From: Adlercreutzia sp. ZJ141
GTDB lineage: Bacteria > Actinomycetota > Coriobacteriia > Coriobacteriales > Eggerthellaceae
DNA: 64,000 bases
NCBI RefSeq assembly: GCF_011038965.1
Contig: NZ_JAAKEB010000007.1
Coordinates: 62,001 to 126,000 of the forward strand
Direction: 5' to 3'
Below the pieces are notes generated by a model. That model saw nothing but the letters and a program-made list of their open reading frames with translations, was not told the origin of the DNA and did not search any database. The translations under genes were made by a program, and so were the position numbers. Of the stretch, positions 49,828 through 58,583 are shown piece by piece. Every line of letters begins with the position of its first letter. Positions within the stretch are counted from its first letter, which is position 1.

Positions 49828-49916
49828 ACGCAGGTGCCACTATACCACAGGCACATGCAAGTTGACTGCCACCGTCACCAAATCGCGATAAGTAAGAGGA
49901 AGGAAGTATTCGCGAA

Positions 49917-49952
49917 GACGCGCGGTACGGAGTAGATCCGAACCGCGCGTCT
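49917..49952. terminator. GC-rich hairpin between glsB and the groES promoter
   Basis: GACGCGCGGT and ACCGCGCGTC pair over 10 bases around a 14-base loop. It lies about 80 bases past the glsB stop, with no U-run, so termination is uncertain. Confidence 0.45.
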
Positions 49953-50028
49953 TGCCTGAGTACGTCTTGCCTGATCGCGTGTTTCGTAAGCGCATCTTCC
50001 ATGATCAGCGCTCATCTACGGTGTCCGC

Positions 50029-50280
50029 CTATGCGGCGCGGCGCGTGAGGAAGTTCACGATGGCGATAAACACGATCGATCCCAGCAGCGCCACCACGAA
50101 CGACCACAGGTTAAACCCGGTGAAGCCCTGCGCACCAAACAGGCTCATGATGAATCCGCCCACCAGTGCGCCGATGATGCCAACGACAATGTTGCGGACC
50201 AAACCGCCTTCCTGCTTCATGATTGCGCCACCCGCCCAGCCGGCCAAGCCGCCGATAATGATCCAAACGATGATACTCAT
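50029..50280 (-). CDS. GlsB/YeaQ/YmgE family small membrane protein
   Basis: 83 residues with three membrane helices and glycine-rich motifs IIVWIIIGGLAGWAGGAIMK, VGIIGALVGGFIMSLF and a basic end LTRRAA. It belongs to the transglycosylase-associated/GlsB stress family, often induced by envelope or acid stress; no enzymatic activity is known. AAAGGAGT lies before the ATG. Confidence 0.88.
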   Translation of the reverse strand: MSIIVWIIIGGLAGWAGGAIMKQEGGLVRNIVVGIIGALVGGFIMSLFGAQGFTGFNLWSFVVALLGSIVFIAIVNFLTRRAA

Positions 50281-50560
50281 AGCAACTCCTTTCCACGTTG
50301 ACTGTGAATACAGCCTAGCGGACGGAGTGTATTGCCGAACTCCGCATACATCAGGCGTGAACCGGCTGTCAGCAAGCCGTTATCGCCCCTTCGCCACACA
50401 GCGCTGTGATCAAGCGAACAATCAAACACGCGATAATACACACAAGGGTGATTATGGGAGTTCTCAACAATTAACGTACGCGTGCCCAAGAATGAGCGTC
50501 ATGCTGCTCAGTATTTTGCGGAACAGCGCTCAGGAATTGGTGTAGGAATCACCCCGTCGA

Positions 50561-52045
50561 TCACAGGTCGTTGAGGATTGCGTCAACTGAGTGCTTTGCG
50601 TCATCGAGCAGCATGAGCGTGTTGTCGTTGTAGAACAGCGGGTTCTGCACACCTGCGTAGCCGGCGTTGCCCATCGAGCGCTTGAGCACCACCACGTGGC
50701 GCGCCTCCCACACGCGCAGCACAGGCATGCCAGCGATAGGCGAGTCGGGTTCATCGATGGCGGACGGATTCACGGTGTCGTTGGCTCCGATGATCAGCAC
50801 CACGTCGACGTCATTCATCTCATCGTTCACTTCATCCATCTCGAACACGATGTCGTAGGGCACCTTGGCTTCAGCCAGCAGCACATTCATGTGCCCAGGC
50901 ATGCGACCCGCAACGGGATGAATGCCAAATTGCACGTTCGTACCTTTTGCAATGAGCCGTTTCGCCAGGTCGGCAACGGGGAATTGCGCCTGCGCAACCG
51001 CCATGCCGTAGCCGGGCACAATCATCACGCGCTTCGCTTCGCGCAGCAGCTTCGCCACGTTCGCATCCGACGTTTCGTGGTGCTGCCCCAGGTTTTTCGT
51101 CGGCGTCGTACTGCCTTTCGGCTCGGCACCTTCGCCAAACCCACCCAAGATAACAGAGACAAACGATCGGTTCATGCCTTGGCACATGATATAGGACAAG
51201 TACGCGCCAGAGGACCCCACCAATGCGCCGGTGATAATGAGCAAATCGTTGTTCAGTGTAAAGCCCGCCATGGCGGCCGCCCATCCCGAATAGGAGTTCA
51301 GCATAGACACCACCACGGGCATGTCGCCGCCGCCAATGGCCAAAACCAGGTGAGCGCCCAGTACCAGCGCGATGATGGTGAGAATGCCAAGTGGCAGCAG
51401 CCCCGCATCTATGCCGCGCGTTTGAATGAGCCACGCGATAAGCACCGCACACATCGCGAGTGCCGCTGCATTCAGCGCATTGCGGCCGGGCAGCATGAGG
51501 GGTTTTCCGGCCATCTTCCCCGACAGTTTAAGGTACGCGACAATAGACCCGGTAAACGTAACGGCTCCAATGAGCACCGCCAGCCCTACTTCCCCCAGAT
51601 GAAATGCGCTCGTTACACCCGCTTCACCCGGTGCTGACAGAAACGAGTTGTAGCCGACAAGTACCGCAGACGCGCCCACAAACGAATGCAGCAGCGCCAC
51701 CAGCTCGGGCATGGCGGTCATCTGCACGCTGCGCGCCTTCCACACGCCAATCGCCCCGCCAACTGCCATAGCCGTTGCTATTAGTGCAATTGCCAGCATG
51801 GCTCCATTTGTGCTATCCAGCATAGTTGCTGCAACAGTGGCAAGAAGCGCGGCTGCCATGCCGACGATTCCCAGCGTGTTGCCTCGCTGTGCGGTTTTCT
51901 GGTGCGACAGGTTAGCGAGCGCAAGAATGAACAACAGAGCGGCCAACAGATACGCCACTTGTTGTGCATGGCTTGCGAAACCGAGCAGACCAGCGTTTGC
52001 GCTGACCGTATCATTTGCGGCGAAGGTCATGTTCGAAACGCTCAT
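50561..52045 (-). CDS. pntB: NAD(P) transhydrogenase subunit beta
   Basis: 494 residues. About nine N-terminal membrane helices form the proton channel with PntA. They are followed by the soluble NADP(H)-binding domain III, with [40 protein letters not shown], and [15 protein letters not shown]. It couples proton entry to hydride transfer from NADH to NADP+. Its ATG overlaps the pntA stop (TAATG), so both are co-translated. Confidence 0.95.
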   Translation of the reverse strand: MSVSNMTFAANDTVSANAGLLGFASHAQQVAYLLAALLFILALANLSHQKTAQRGNTLGIVGMAAALLATVAATMLDSTNGAMLAIALIATAMAVGGAIGVWKARSVQMTAMPELVALLHSFVGASAVLVGYNSFLSAPGEAGVTSAFHLGEVGLAVLIGAVTFTGSIVAYLKLSGKMAGKPLMLPGRNALNAAALAMCAVLIAWLIQTRGIDAGLLPLGILTIIALVLGAHLVLAIGGGDMPVVVSMLNSYSGWAAAMAGFTLNNDLLIITGALVGSSGAYLSYIMCQGMNRSFVSVILGGFGEGAEPKGSTTPTKNLGQHHETSDANVAKLLREAKRVMIVPGYGMAVAQAQFPVADLAKRLIAKGTNVQFGIHPVAGRMPGHMNVLLAEAKVPYDIVFEMDEVNDEMNDVDVVLIIGANDTVNPSAIDEPDSPIAGMPVLRVWEARHVVVLKRSMGNAGYAGVQNPLFYNDNTLMLLDDAKHSVDAILNDL

Positions 52046-53700
52046 TATTCTTCAGAACTCCTTTGAAACATGCCTAGCATGCGTCGGGTAACCAAGAACC
52101 CGCCGAAGATGTTGATAGATGCCAAAAGCGCCGCCACGAAGGCGATGCCCGCCACAACAGGGTTGCTCGATCCGATTTGCAGAAGCGCGCCAATGACGAT
52201 GATGCCGGAAATCGCATTGGTTACCGACATGAGTGGCGTGTGTAGCGCGTGCGTAACGTTCGTGATTACGTAGAAGCCCGCAACGCACGCGAGCTCGAAC
52301 ACGAAGAAATGCCCGGCCAGCTCTTCGGGCGCGGCGAACACGAGCGCAAGACCGGCAACGCTCAGTGCAATCTTCCACCACCAGCGCTTGAATGCGGAAG
52401 CGGGTGTACTCGCATGACTGTCGGCGGCATTTTTCTTGGGAGATTCCGAGCGCGCGCTTGCGGCGTCTGTTTGTGCGGCGTGTGCGGCGTTGGCAGATTT
52501 CGCGTCGGCGTTCGCTTCGCTTGTCTTGCGCACTTCTGCCGAGCTCGCCGGACTCGCTGTGCTTGACGGGGCGGCGGACACCTTCACAGCTGGTGGCGGC
52601 CACATGACAGCACCGTCGAGTGCTACTGTGACGCCACGGATGACATCGTCGTTCTCGTCAAGGGTCAACTGCCCATTTTTCTCGGGCGTTGCCAGCTTGA
52701 AGAAGTTCATAATGTTTTGCCCATAGAGCTGGGACGATTGCCCAGGCAAGCGGCGTGCCAAGTCGGTGAAGCCGATAATTGTCACACCGTTTTCGGTGCG
52801 GAAACACTCGTCCGCGCGCGTAAGTTCGCAATTGCCGCCATTCGCGCCCGCGCTCATGTCTACGATCACTGAACCGGGTTTCATGGCGGCAACGGCGCTG
52901 GCAGTGAGCAGCACTGGTGGCTTCTTGCCGGGAATCTGCGCGGTGGTTATCACGATGTCGCTGTGTTTGGCCTGTTCGGCGTACACCTGCTGCGCCAGTT
53001 TTTCCTGATCGGAAGTCATTGCCTTGGCGTACCCGTCGTCGGATTGCTGTACGACGGGAATGGCCACGAACTCGGCATCGAGCGATCGCACCTGATCGGC
53101 TACATCGGCACGCACATCGGTGGCCGACACGATAGCTCCCATAGATTTCGCGGTACCAATGGCCGCCAAGCCAGCTACGCCTACACCGATGATGTACACC
53201 CGGGCCGGCGGCATTTTTCCAGCGGCTGTTACCTGGCCGGTGAACAGGCGACCGAAGGCGCTGGCGGCTTCGATGACCGCACGGTAGCCACCGACGTTTG
53301 CCATGGAAGACCGCACATCCATGGATTGCGCGCGAGAGATGCGGGGAATGACGTCGATGGCAAGCCCTGTGATGCCGCGCTCAGCGAGCAGCTGTACGAG
53401 TGCGGGGTTGGCGGCGGGGTTCATGCGCGCGATAAGCGTGGATCCTCGGCGCATCAACGCAATGTTTTCTGCACTGGGCGTATCGAGGCAGGTAACAATG
53501 TCACAGCTCCATATATCACCGCCGTCGACAACGCTCGCTCCGGCAGCGGTGTAGTCAGCGTCAGGAAAGCTTGCAGCTTCGCCTGCACCGGTTTCGACCG
53601 CCACGTCGTATCCCAGGCCAATGAGCTTTTTTACGGTATCGGGCGTGCCAGCGACGAGCGTCTGGCCCCCGTCTTGTTCCTTCGGTATTCCTATGCGCAT
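52045..53700 (-). CDS. pntA: NAD(P) transhydrogenase subunit alpha, fused AA + AB
   Basis: 551 residues from ATG 53700 (GGGGA upstream; a TTG at 53712 is an alternative). Residues 1-370 are the NAD(H)-binding domain I ([52 protein letters not shown]). An Ala/Ser-rich linker of about 70 residues (372-440) follows. Four membrane helices then form the PntAB part ([40 protein letters not shown]). Many bacteria encode AA and AB separately; here they are one chain. Confidence 0.94.
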   Translation of the reverse strand: MRIGIPKEQDGGQTLVAGTPDTVKKLIGLGYDVAVETGAGEAASFPDADYTAAGASVVDGGDIWSCDIVTCLDTPSAENIALMRRGSTLIARMNPAANPALVQLLAERGITGLAIDVIPRISRAQSMDVRSSMANVGGYRAVIEAASAFGRLFTGQVTAAGKMPPARVYIIGVGVAGLAAIGTAKSMGAIVSATDVRADVADQVRSLDAEFVAIPVVQQSDDGYAKAMTSDQEKLAQQVYAEQAKHSDIVITTAQIPGKKPPVLLTASAVAAMKPGSVIVDMSAGANGGNCELTRADECFRTENGVTIIGFTDLARRLPGQSSQLYGQNIMNFFKLATPEKNGQLTLDENDDVIRGVTVALDGAVMWPPPAVKVSAAPSSTASPASSAEVRKTSEANADAKSANAAHAAQTDAASARSESPKKNAADSHASTPASAFKRWWWKIALSVAGLALVFAAPEELAGHFFVFELACVAGFYVITNVTHALHTPLMSVTNAISGIIVIGALLQIGSSNPVVAGIAFVAALLASINIFGGFLVTRRMLGMFQRSSEE

Positions 53701-53992
53701 AATATTCCCCAAAATGAATCCCCGATATGGATATGCGGGCTGATGGTAAGTGGCTATTGTAGCTGAACGCTTTCAGGCGCCTGGGGCAGATTCCACTTAT
53801 GCGAAGAGATTTAACGAAGTGTTTCGCAAGGTTTTTGCGAATGCTCTCTCAAGATGTACGCGCAGCTGTTTATGCGCAGCGGTTGCACCCTTTGCGGGCG
53901 GACGCGTTTTCCCGTACGATGATGGCGGAAGCATTGCAGCGACACGGCGGTGCGGTAACGCGAAGTGTGACAATCGTGGAAGGATGTGCGAT

Positions 53993-54694
53993 ATGTGTGA
54001 GATGAAACGCTGTTGGGAATACGAGGAAGGAATGCTGCTGCTAGACGTTGCCAATGTGGTGGCGCTCGAGCAACGTATCGCAGCAGATGGCACGCCGCTT
54101 CGCGAGCTGATGCAGCATGCCGGCGAAGCGCTGGCGGAAGCTGCGGCGGCACTTGCCCCGAGCGGCCACATCGTTGTGCTGGCGGGTAATGGCAACAACG
54201 GAGGCGATGGCTGGGTTGCTGCTTCGCTTATGGCGGGGGAAGGACGCGAGGTGACGCTCGTGAGTAAGATGGCACCTGCCGATCTTGTAGCCGAACCGGC
54301 TCGCACTGCTGCGATCGAAGCGGTTGCTAATGGCGGGTTCTCCATTGTGTTGTCGCCCAGCGGCACCGAGTTGCGCGAGCTTCTTTGCGGTGCGGCCCTG
54401 GTCATCGATGCCATTTTGGGCACGGGCTTCTCACACGACCATGTACGTGAGCCGTACGATGCTTGGATCGCTGCTGCCAACGAAGCGCGCCGAACCCACG
54501 GTGTGGCCGTGCTTGCAGCTGATGTCCCCAGCGGGCTGTCCGCCCAAACAGGCATGCGGGCGAGTACGTGTATTGCCGCAGACGCAACGGTCACCATGCT
54601 CGCAGCTAAGCCGGGGCTGTTGCACGCCGAAGCGAAGCCATATGTGGGTCGTCTCCTATTCGCCCCACTCGGCAACTTCGCCACGGTGCGCTAG
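53993..54694 (+). CDS. nnrE: NAD(P)H-hydrate epimerase (YjeF_N domain only)
   Basis: 233 residues from ATG 53993 (GGAAGG nine bases upstream); ATGs at 53984 and 54002 are close alternatives, and the frame opens back to 53750 without support. YjeF_N motifs: VVALEQRIAADGTPLRELMQ, HIVVLAGNGNNGGDGWVAAS, LVIDAILGTGF and AADVPSGLSAQTG. It epimerises damaged NADHX/NADPHX so that the dehydratase can repair it. The dehydratase (YjeF_C) domain that often follows in one chain is absent. It is divergent from pntAB, a fitting nicotinamide-cofactor neighbourhood. Confidence 0.87.
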   Translation: MCEMKRCWEYEEGMLLLDVANVVALEQRIAADGTPLRELMQHAGEALAEAAAALAPSGHIVVLAGNGNNGGDGWVAASLMAGEGREVTLVSKMAPADLVAEPARTAAIEAVANGGFSIVLSPSGTELRELLCGAALVIDAILGTGFSHDHVREPYDAWIAAANEARRTHGVAVLAADVPSGLSAQTGMRASTCIAADATVTMLAAKPGLLHAEAKPYVGRLLFAPLGNFATVR

Positions 54695-54767
54695 ATGTGT
54701 ATTGCGGATGCGTTAGGCGCGAAAAAGAGTCCTATGCCGCAGTTCGCACGTTATCCTGCCGATAAGC

Positions 54768-54983
54768 TTACATAGCATGAATGAGACTGCCCGTTTCCAG
54801 ATAGTGGTCGATTTCGTGCACCATGTGTTCAGGGGATTCTATGTGATAGAGAAAGTAGTTGTCGAGCACGATTTGGTAGATACCGTTTTTCTCAAAAAGA
54901 TCGGCAACTTGCGCACCGGTGAGACCTTTTTCGTGACGGTAGTATTCAATAGCGAAAACAAGATATCGCAATTCCTTTGTCAT
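54768..54983 (-). CDS. DUF3791-type small protein, third gene of a putative toxin-antitoxin module
   Basis: 71 residues from ATG 54983 (the frame reaches 55022). MTKELRYLVFAIEYYRHEKG then LTGAQVADLFEKNGIYQIV and HMVHEIDHYL match the small helical DUF3791 family, usually next to DUF3990 genes. The ATG overlaps the previous gene by four bases. Probably an antitoxin or accessory subunit; not tested by search. Confidence 0.6.
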   Translation of the reverse strand: MTKELRYLVFAIEYYRHEKGLTGAQVADLFEKNGIYQIVLDNYFLYHIESPEHMVHEIDHYLETGSLIHAM

Positions 54984-55228
54984 GATTGTTCCTCGGGTGT
55001 TTCGAATTGACCTGTCGTGCATTCGCTGCGATACATGTCAGCAAGAGTCACTGGGGAAAGGTGCCATAACCCCGTTTTATCTTGGCTGAGCATGTTGTAG
55101 AGTTTCGACTGATAGAATGCATGGATTTCATCCGGCTTCGTTATCCCACACTCCTTAAGGATCGACGGAACGACCGATAGGGCGAGAAGCGTTGACAGCC
55201 TACTCGATGTTAAGGGTGTTGCTGTCAT
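54980..55228 (-). CDS. Small helical protein of the DUF3990/DUF3791 module
   Basis: 82 residues. The central part ILKECGITKPDEIHAFYQSK and LYNMLSQDKTGLWHLSPVTL looks like a helical bundle, possibly a second DUF3791-like protein. It overlaps both neighbours by four bases (ATGA), so the three genes form one translated unit. A likely antitoxin component by position. Confidence 0.55.
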   Translation of the reverse strand: MTATPLTSSRLSTLLALSVVPSILKECGITKPDEIHAFYQSKLYNMLSQDKTGLWHLSPVTLADMYRSECTTGQFETPEEQS

Positions 55229-55725
55229 TTCGGTACCTCCAATGCATAGGAAGTAATAAAACGTATATAATCAAGCGCCTTGTCATCACAAAAGAGAATT
55301 TGATCAAATAGCGACTTTACTTTAAATCTCTTTATGGCAATATCTTTGTCAATCTGTCCGGACTCATAAAGTGCAATCGTCTCAAACACATCATCGTTAG
55401 CTACAGGCCCGATAATGACGTTGGCATTACATTCGTCACTGCGTCCGTGTCTGCGATTGTTTACGACAAAGTCGAGCCATAATTCGTCAGGACTCTTGAA
55501 TTCGAGAAACTCAAGGGAGTTCTGGGCTTTTTCAGTATCGAATTCGTAAACGTTAACAGTTGGTGTGCCAATGCGCCCACGACGAAAGTAGACTTTTCGG
55601 GCAAAGTCTTGAGCTTGATCCTCATTAGTTGTCGTGTAAAACCCTGTTCCGAAGTCAAGCGTTTTGAAGCGATTCATGATTAAGGGCTTTTCTATTGTGA
55701 GTGTAGAAGCATGAAAGACTATCAT
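55225..55725 (-). CDS. DUF3990 protein with ADP-ribosyltransferase-like fold, putative toxin
   Basis: 166 residues from ATG 55725 (AGGAGACACATC upstream). The start MIVFHASTLTIEKP and the following LDFGTGFYTTTNEDQAQDFA fit the H...Y motifs of the diphtheria-toxin-type ADP-ribosyl fold (YHGS...GFYLT). NANVIIGPVANDDVFETI follows. Family members of this size sit with DUF3791 partners. I infer an NAD-using toxin kept silent by the two small proteins encoded downstream; the enzymatic activity is not shown by sequence alone. Confidence 0.6.
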   Translation of the reverse strand: MIVFHASTLTIEKPLIMNRFKTLDFGTGFYTTTNEDQAQDFARKVYFRRGRIGTPTVNVYEFDTEKAQNSLEFLEFKSPDELWLDFVVNNRRHGRSDECNANVIIGPVANDDVFETIALYESGQIDKDIAIKRFKVKSLFDQILFCDDKALDYIRFITSYALEVPK

Positions 55726-56000
55726 GATGTGTCTCCTGAACTCAAATAAAGTGGACGCTCCATGCGAACTTACATTCATTGTATCTTAGCCGATTATGAT
55801 TAGAGAATCGGTTTGTGTTGAGACGACGTTGTAGTAAATGAGCTCAGTCGACGCGATCCTCAACGACCTGTAATCGACCGGGCACCAGAGTGCGGTAGTC
55901 AGAATACGACAGATCAGACACAATAGACAGAATACGAAAACCAGAACGGAACAAACAGGGCACGACAACTAGAACACGACAGACGGGGAACGCCTCATAG

Positions 56001-57095
56001 TTAGCTCAATCGTTCTTTCAGGTAGTCTTTGAACAGCGGGATCTCAATCCTCACTAAACCTTGTCCACGATCGGCAATAACGCCCTGTTCAATGAGACGA
56101 CGCTTGTATTCCGATGCATAATTGCTCTTCTTTCCCATGCGCCTTGCGATGTCGGCCAGTTCACTTGCACCCTCGTCTTCCAGCATGGCCGCCAGAAACC
56201 GCACGTCACCTTTCGAAAGCTCCTTGAAGGTCGTGTCGAATATCTTACGACGCATATCAATGCGGGCATGAGAAATACCGGTGTCGACATCAGCGATCGA
56301 AAGAAACGAACTGTCAGGTGACGCCTCCCAAGCTCGATAGCCTACAAGCTGCAGCATATAGGGAAAACCACCGATCGATGCCACTGCTCGTTTAAGTGCT
56401 TCTTCATCAATGGAGCGCCCTGCCCCCTCGATCGTTTTTGTCAACGCCTGCGCTACCTCGAAATCCTCTACCGTCCCAAGGTCGTGATAGTTGGCGCGGC
56501 GGAGAAACGAAACGGATTTGTTTTGCAAAAGAGCGCTTACATGAGTTGGCAAACCCGCCATGAACAGTGCGATGTTTCTCCGTTCGCGCAGAAAATGTTG
56601 CATGGCCGAAGCTACCTGAATCATCTCGTCGAGATCTTCCCTCACCTCGTCGATCGTGAGCAGCAAACCGGTGTCCGTCTTCGCGAGTTCGTCCAGCAAA
56701 TCCTCCATGCGGATTCGCCACGTTGCTGCCTCTTCGTTTTGCTCCTGAAACGTAACCTCGGCGATGTTTCCGAGATGAATACTTGAGATCCTAACAGCAC
56801 CATCGGATTCGATAAGATGCCCCGCGCGCTTTTTTGTCTGCTGGACTATTTCATCCAGCATGCCAGGCAGAGCGGAAACGTTGACAGCTATCCAGCCATG
56901 AGCAGCAGCTTCATCGGCTACATAAGAGAGAAGAGCGGTTTTACCTGTACCTCGGGCACCGGAGACGATAGTAACAAGGTTGGGATCACCTACGCCATTA
57001 TCAAGAGCTCGCAGCAGCTCGCCGATTACGTCTTCGCGACCCGCCATATGAGCAGGAACAATACCGAATGTCGGTGTAAAGGGATTTGTCGACAT
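56001..57095 (-). CDS. AAA ATPase (Orc/Cdc6-like P-loop protein with C-terminal winged helix)
   Basis: 364 residues from ATG 57095; an upstream extension to 57158 encodes LQKMQK repeats. Walker A GARGTGKT is at 46-53, Walker B in GLLLTIDEVREDLDEM, and a sensor-like NIALFMAGLP follows. The C-terminal 90 residues are helical with a wHTH character (GDVRFLAAMLEDEGASELAD, IARRMGKKSNYASEYKRRL). Such isolated STAND/Orc-like ATPases are common in accessory regions of actinobacteria and archaea; function is unknown. Next to the DUF3990 module but not overlapping it. Confidence 0.7.
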   Translation of the reverse strand: MSTNPFTPTFGIVPAHMAGREDVIGELLRALDNGVGDPNLVTIVSGARGTGKTALLSYVADEAAAHGWIAVNVSALPGMLDEIVQQTKKRAGHLIESDGAVRISSIHLGNIAEVTFQEQNEEAATWRIRMEDLLDELAKTDTGLLLTIDEVREDLDEMIQVASAMQHFLRERRNIALFMAGLPTHVSALLQNKSVSFLRRANYHDLGTVEDFEVAQALTKTIEGAGRSIDEEALKRAVASIGGFPYMLQLVGYRAWEASPDSSFLSIADVDTGISHARIDMRRKIFDTTFKELSKGDVRFLAAMLEDEGASELADIARRMGKKSNYASEYKRRLIEQGVIADRGQGLVRIEIPLFKDYLKERLS

Positions 57096-57158
57096 AGAGT
57101 CACCCGCTTCCTCGTTTTGCATCTTTTGCAATTTTTGCATCTTTTGCAATTTTTGCAA

Positions 57159-57657
57159 AGCCCTTGGGTGTGTTTCTACAACATACCTAATGGCTACGAT
57201 GAAGATCTCACTGTCGGCATCTTGTGCGCGCTCATCAACGAAGGATTAAAGCATTTAAAGCATTAAACGCATAGTCAGGCTAACGTTTTAAAAAAGTGGT
57301 AGTTTTTTAAAACGTTCGGAAGAAAATCGCCCGTTCTTGAAACTTTTTGAAACATCGAAGTATTCACAGGCGAAGACATCCCACTCCAGGGCGACAGGTG
57401 TTATCCAGAATTCTGGATATGTATACTACAGAGCTCGATACCAAGTTCTCATAGGGTCTTTTGCTTATGCAGTGTGAAATCGTATTCGATCAAACTTTGG
57501 GAGATATCGAAGTAGGACTCAAGGCAATTGACTGCCGGTACCAACTTCTGCTGATTGCTGGTGCCAAAACAGGCTACTAGCCAGGTGATGGAATCGGTTA
57601 CCCCAAAGCCTCCGAGTTCTTTGCCCCGCCGACGCGTAACCGACTTTCCAAACGCGC
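57159..57657. other. Non-coding region with two long palindromes
   Basis: No convincing gene. It holds a perfect 14-bp inverted repeat with 7-base loop (AACGTTTTAAAAAA at 57282-57295 and its complement at 57303-57316) and an 18-bp perfect palindrome TATCCAGAATTCTGGATA at 57402-57419. A TATACT element follows at 57422-57427. Both look like operator sites. Composition is more AT-rich than the surroundings. Confidence 0.5.
57467..57580 (+). CDS. Possible small ORF or gene remnant
   Basis: 37 codons, MQCEIVFDQTLGDIEVGLKA to AGAKTGY. Amino-acid composition looks protein-like, and the TATACT element after the 57402 palindrome could drive it, but there is no good ribosome binding site. It may be the surviving start of a lost gene. 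Confidence 0.25.
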   Translation: MQCEIVFDQTLGDIEVGLKAIDCRYQLLLIAGAKTGY

Positions 57658-57987
57658 TTAGTGAACGATGCGGTAGGAATTGCCGAGCTGAGCTCCGGTT
57701 TCACCATGGCGAGGAACTACCTCGATCATGCCTTTGGTGCGAAGGCGAACGATGGCTCGCTCGACCGTTTTCTCATCGCAACCCACCACCTGAGCAATCT
57801 CTTTCTTGGTGAGAGCAGCACCCGTACCGTCCGGCGCTTGCCTGCTGGCAATGTATCCCAAAACACCAAGCTGCATACGCGTCAAGCTCCGCTTGCGCGT
57901 TCTCGTAGCGGGGGCATCCGCCGCATCCGAAGCGTTCACCACGTCTAGAGTTTCGTCCGCACTCGACATGCTTTCGCCTGCGTTCAT
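57658..57987 (-). CDS. Small winged-helix DNA-binding protein
   Basis: 109 residues from ATG 57987 (GGAGG seven bases upstream). A disordered N-terminal 35 residues is followed by a winged helix: TRMQLGVLGYIASRQAPDGT, then LTKKEIAQVVGCDEKTVERA and a wing GMIEVVPRHGETGAQLGNSY. It is a DNA-binding regulator; no ligand domain. It may bind the nearby palindromes (57282, 57402) since no other target is evident. Confidence 0.65.
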   Translation of the reverse strand: MNAGESMSSADETLDVVNASDAADAPATRTRKRSLTRMQLGVLGYIASRQAPDGTGAALTKKEIAQVVGCDEKTVERAIVRLRTKGMIEVVPRHGETGAQLGNSYRIVH

Positions 57988-58583
57988 CGTTTTTCCTCCC
58001 AGCGCGCTTCATGCGACACAGTACAAACTCCAATACCGCCGCAATGACAGCCCCCGACATAACTACACGTAGAACAAAAGACTCACTGCTGCTCATAACA
58101 GCAAAAACGAAGGATTCAGATTACCTAAACAACAAGTTTGTATCAATCGTGCCAACCGTTAGGAGCACGCTGCTGCTAACGACGCGCACTCTCCAAACGC
58201 ATTGTAACATCGAAGAATGCCGCCACCCAACATACGGTTTCCCTAAACGGTAAGGTACACGCGGTAACAAAACAAGCGCTGTCACCCGTGAACTGACAGC
58301 TGCTTCCTTTTGATGCAAGTGCTTGATACAGCAACAGTGTTTCCTATATGTCGGTAAGACGAGTGATGCTTTTAGGTTTCTCCTGTCATAACGCTCCTTT
58401 CGTGTCAGGGCGTTATACAGGGAGTTTTAGGATTTGGCGCTATTCTTTTTTAGGATTTGGCGACGTTTTACTTTAGGATTTGGCGACGCTGACCCTTCGC
58501 GGTTTTTTCGTTGTCGAATTGCAACCTTTACCAGCTGCGCGCTGCGATATTATGATGTTTTACGGTCACGGAAGGGAACGCGC
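57988..58583. other. Intergenic region upstream of citrate synthase
   Basis: No gene is supported. Contents: a GCTGTCA/TGACAGC stem near 58278-58300, an ATAACGC/GCGTTAT repeat near 58388-58416, the three iteron-like repeats at 58426-58485, and a TATTAT -10-like element shortly before the gltA leader. Confidence 0.45.
58426..58485 (+). repeat. Three iteron-like direct repeats upstream of gltA
   Basis: TTTAGGATTTGGCG occurs exactly at 58426-58439, 58449-58462 and 58472-58485, a constant 23-bp period (about two helical turns). The regular phasing on one DNA face indicates cooperative binding of a regulator. Confidence 0.75.

Noticed and set aside
53750-53992. N-terminal extension of the NAD(P)H-hydrate epimerase
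   Set aside because: About 80 residues of non-homologous, cysteine/arginine-rich sequence with no ribosome binding site; the GGAAGG before 53993 sets a better start.
55786-55968. Minus-strand frame of 60 codons with hydrophobic start
   Set aside because: It comes from a simple-sequence stretch (repeated AGAATACGACAG-like units) and lacks a ribosome binding site.
57116-57158. Short tandem repeats of TTTTGCATC/TTTTTGCAA as a repeat array
   Set aside because: They form the first codons (LQKMQK) of an optional extension of the AAA ATPase frame or simple-sequence DNA upstream of it; too few and short for an array.
58426-58485. Possible CRISPR array (three regularly spaced repeats)
   Set aside because: Repeats are only 14 bp with 9-bp spacers and there are no cas genes; it fits regulatory iterons better.
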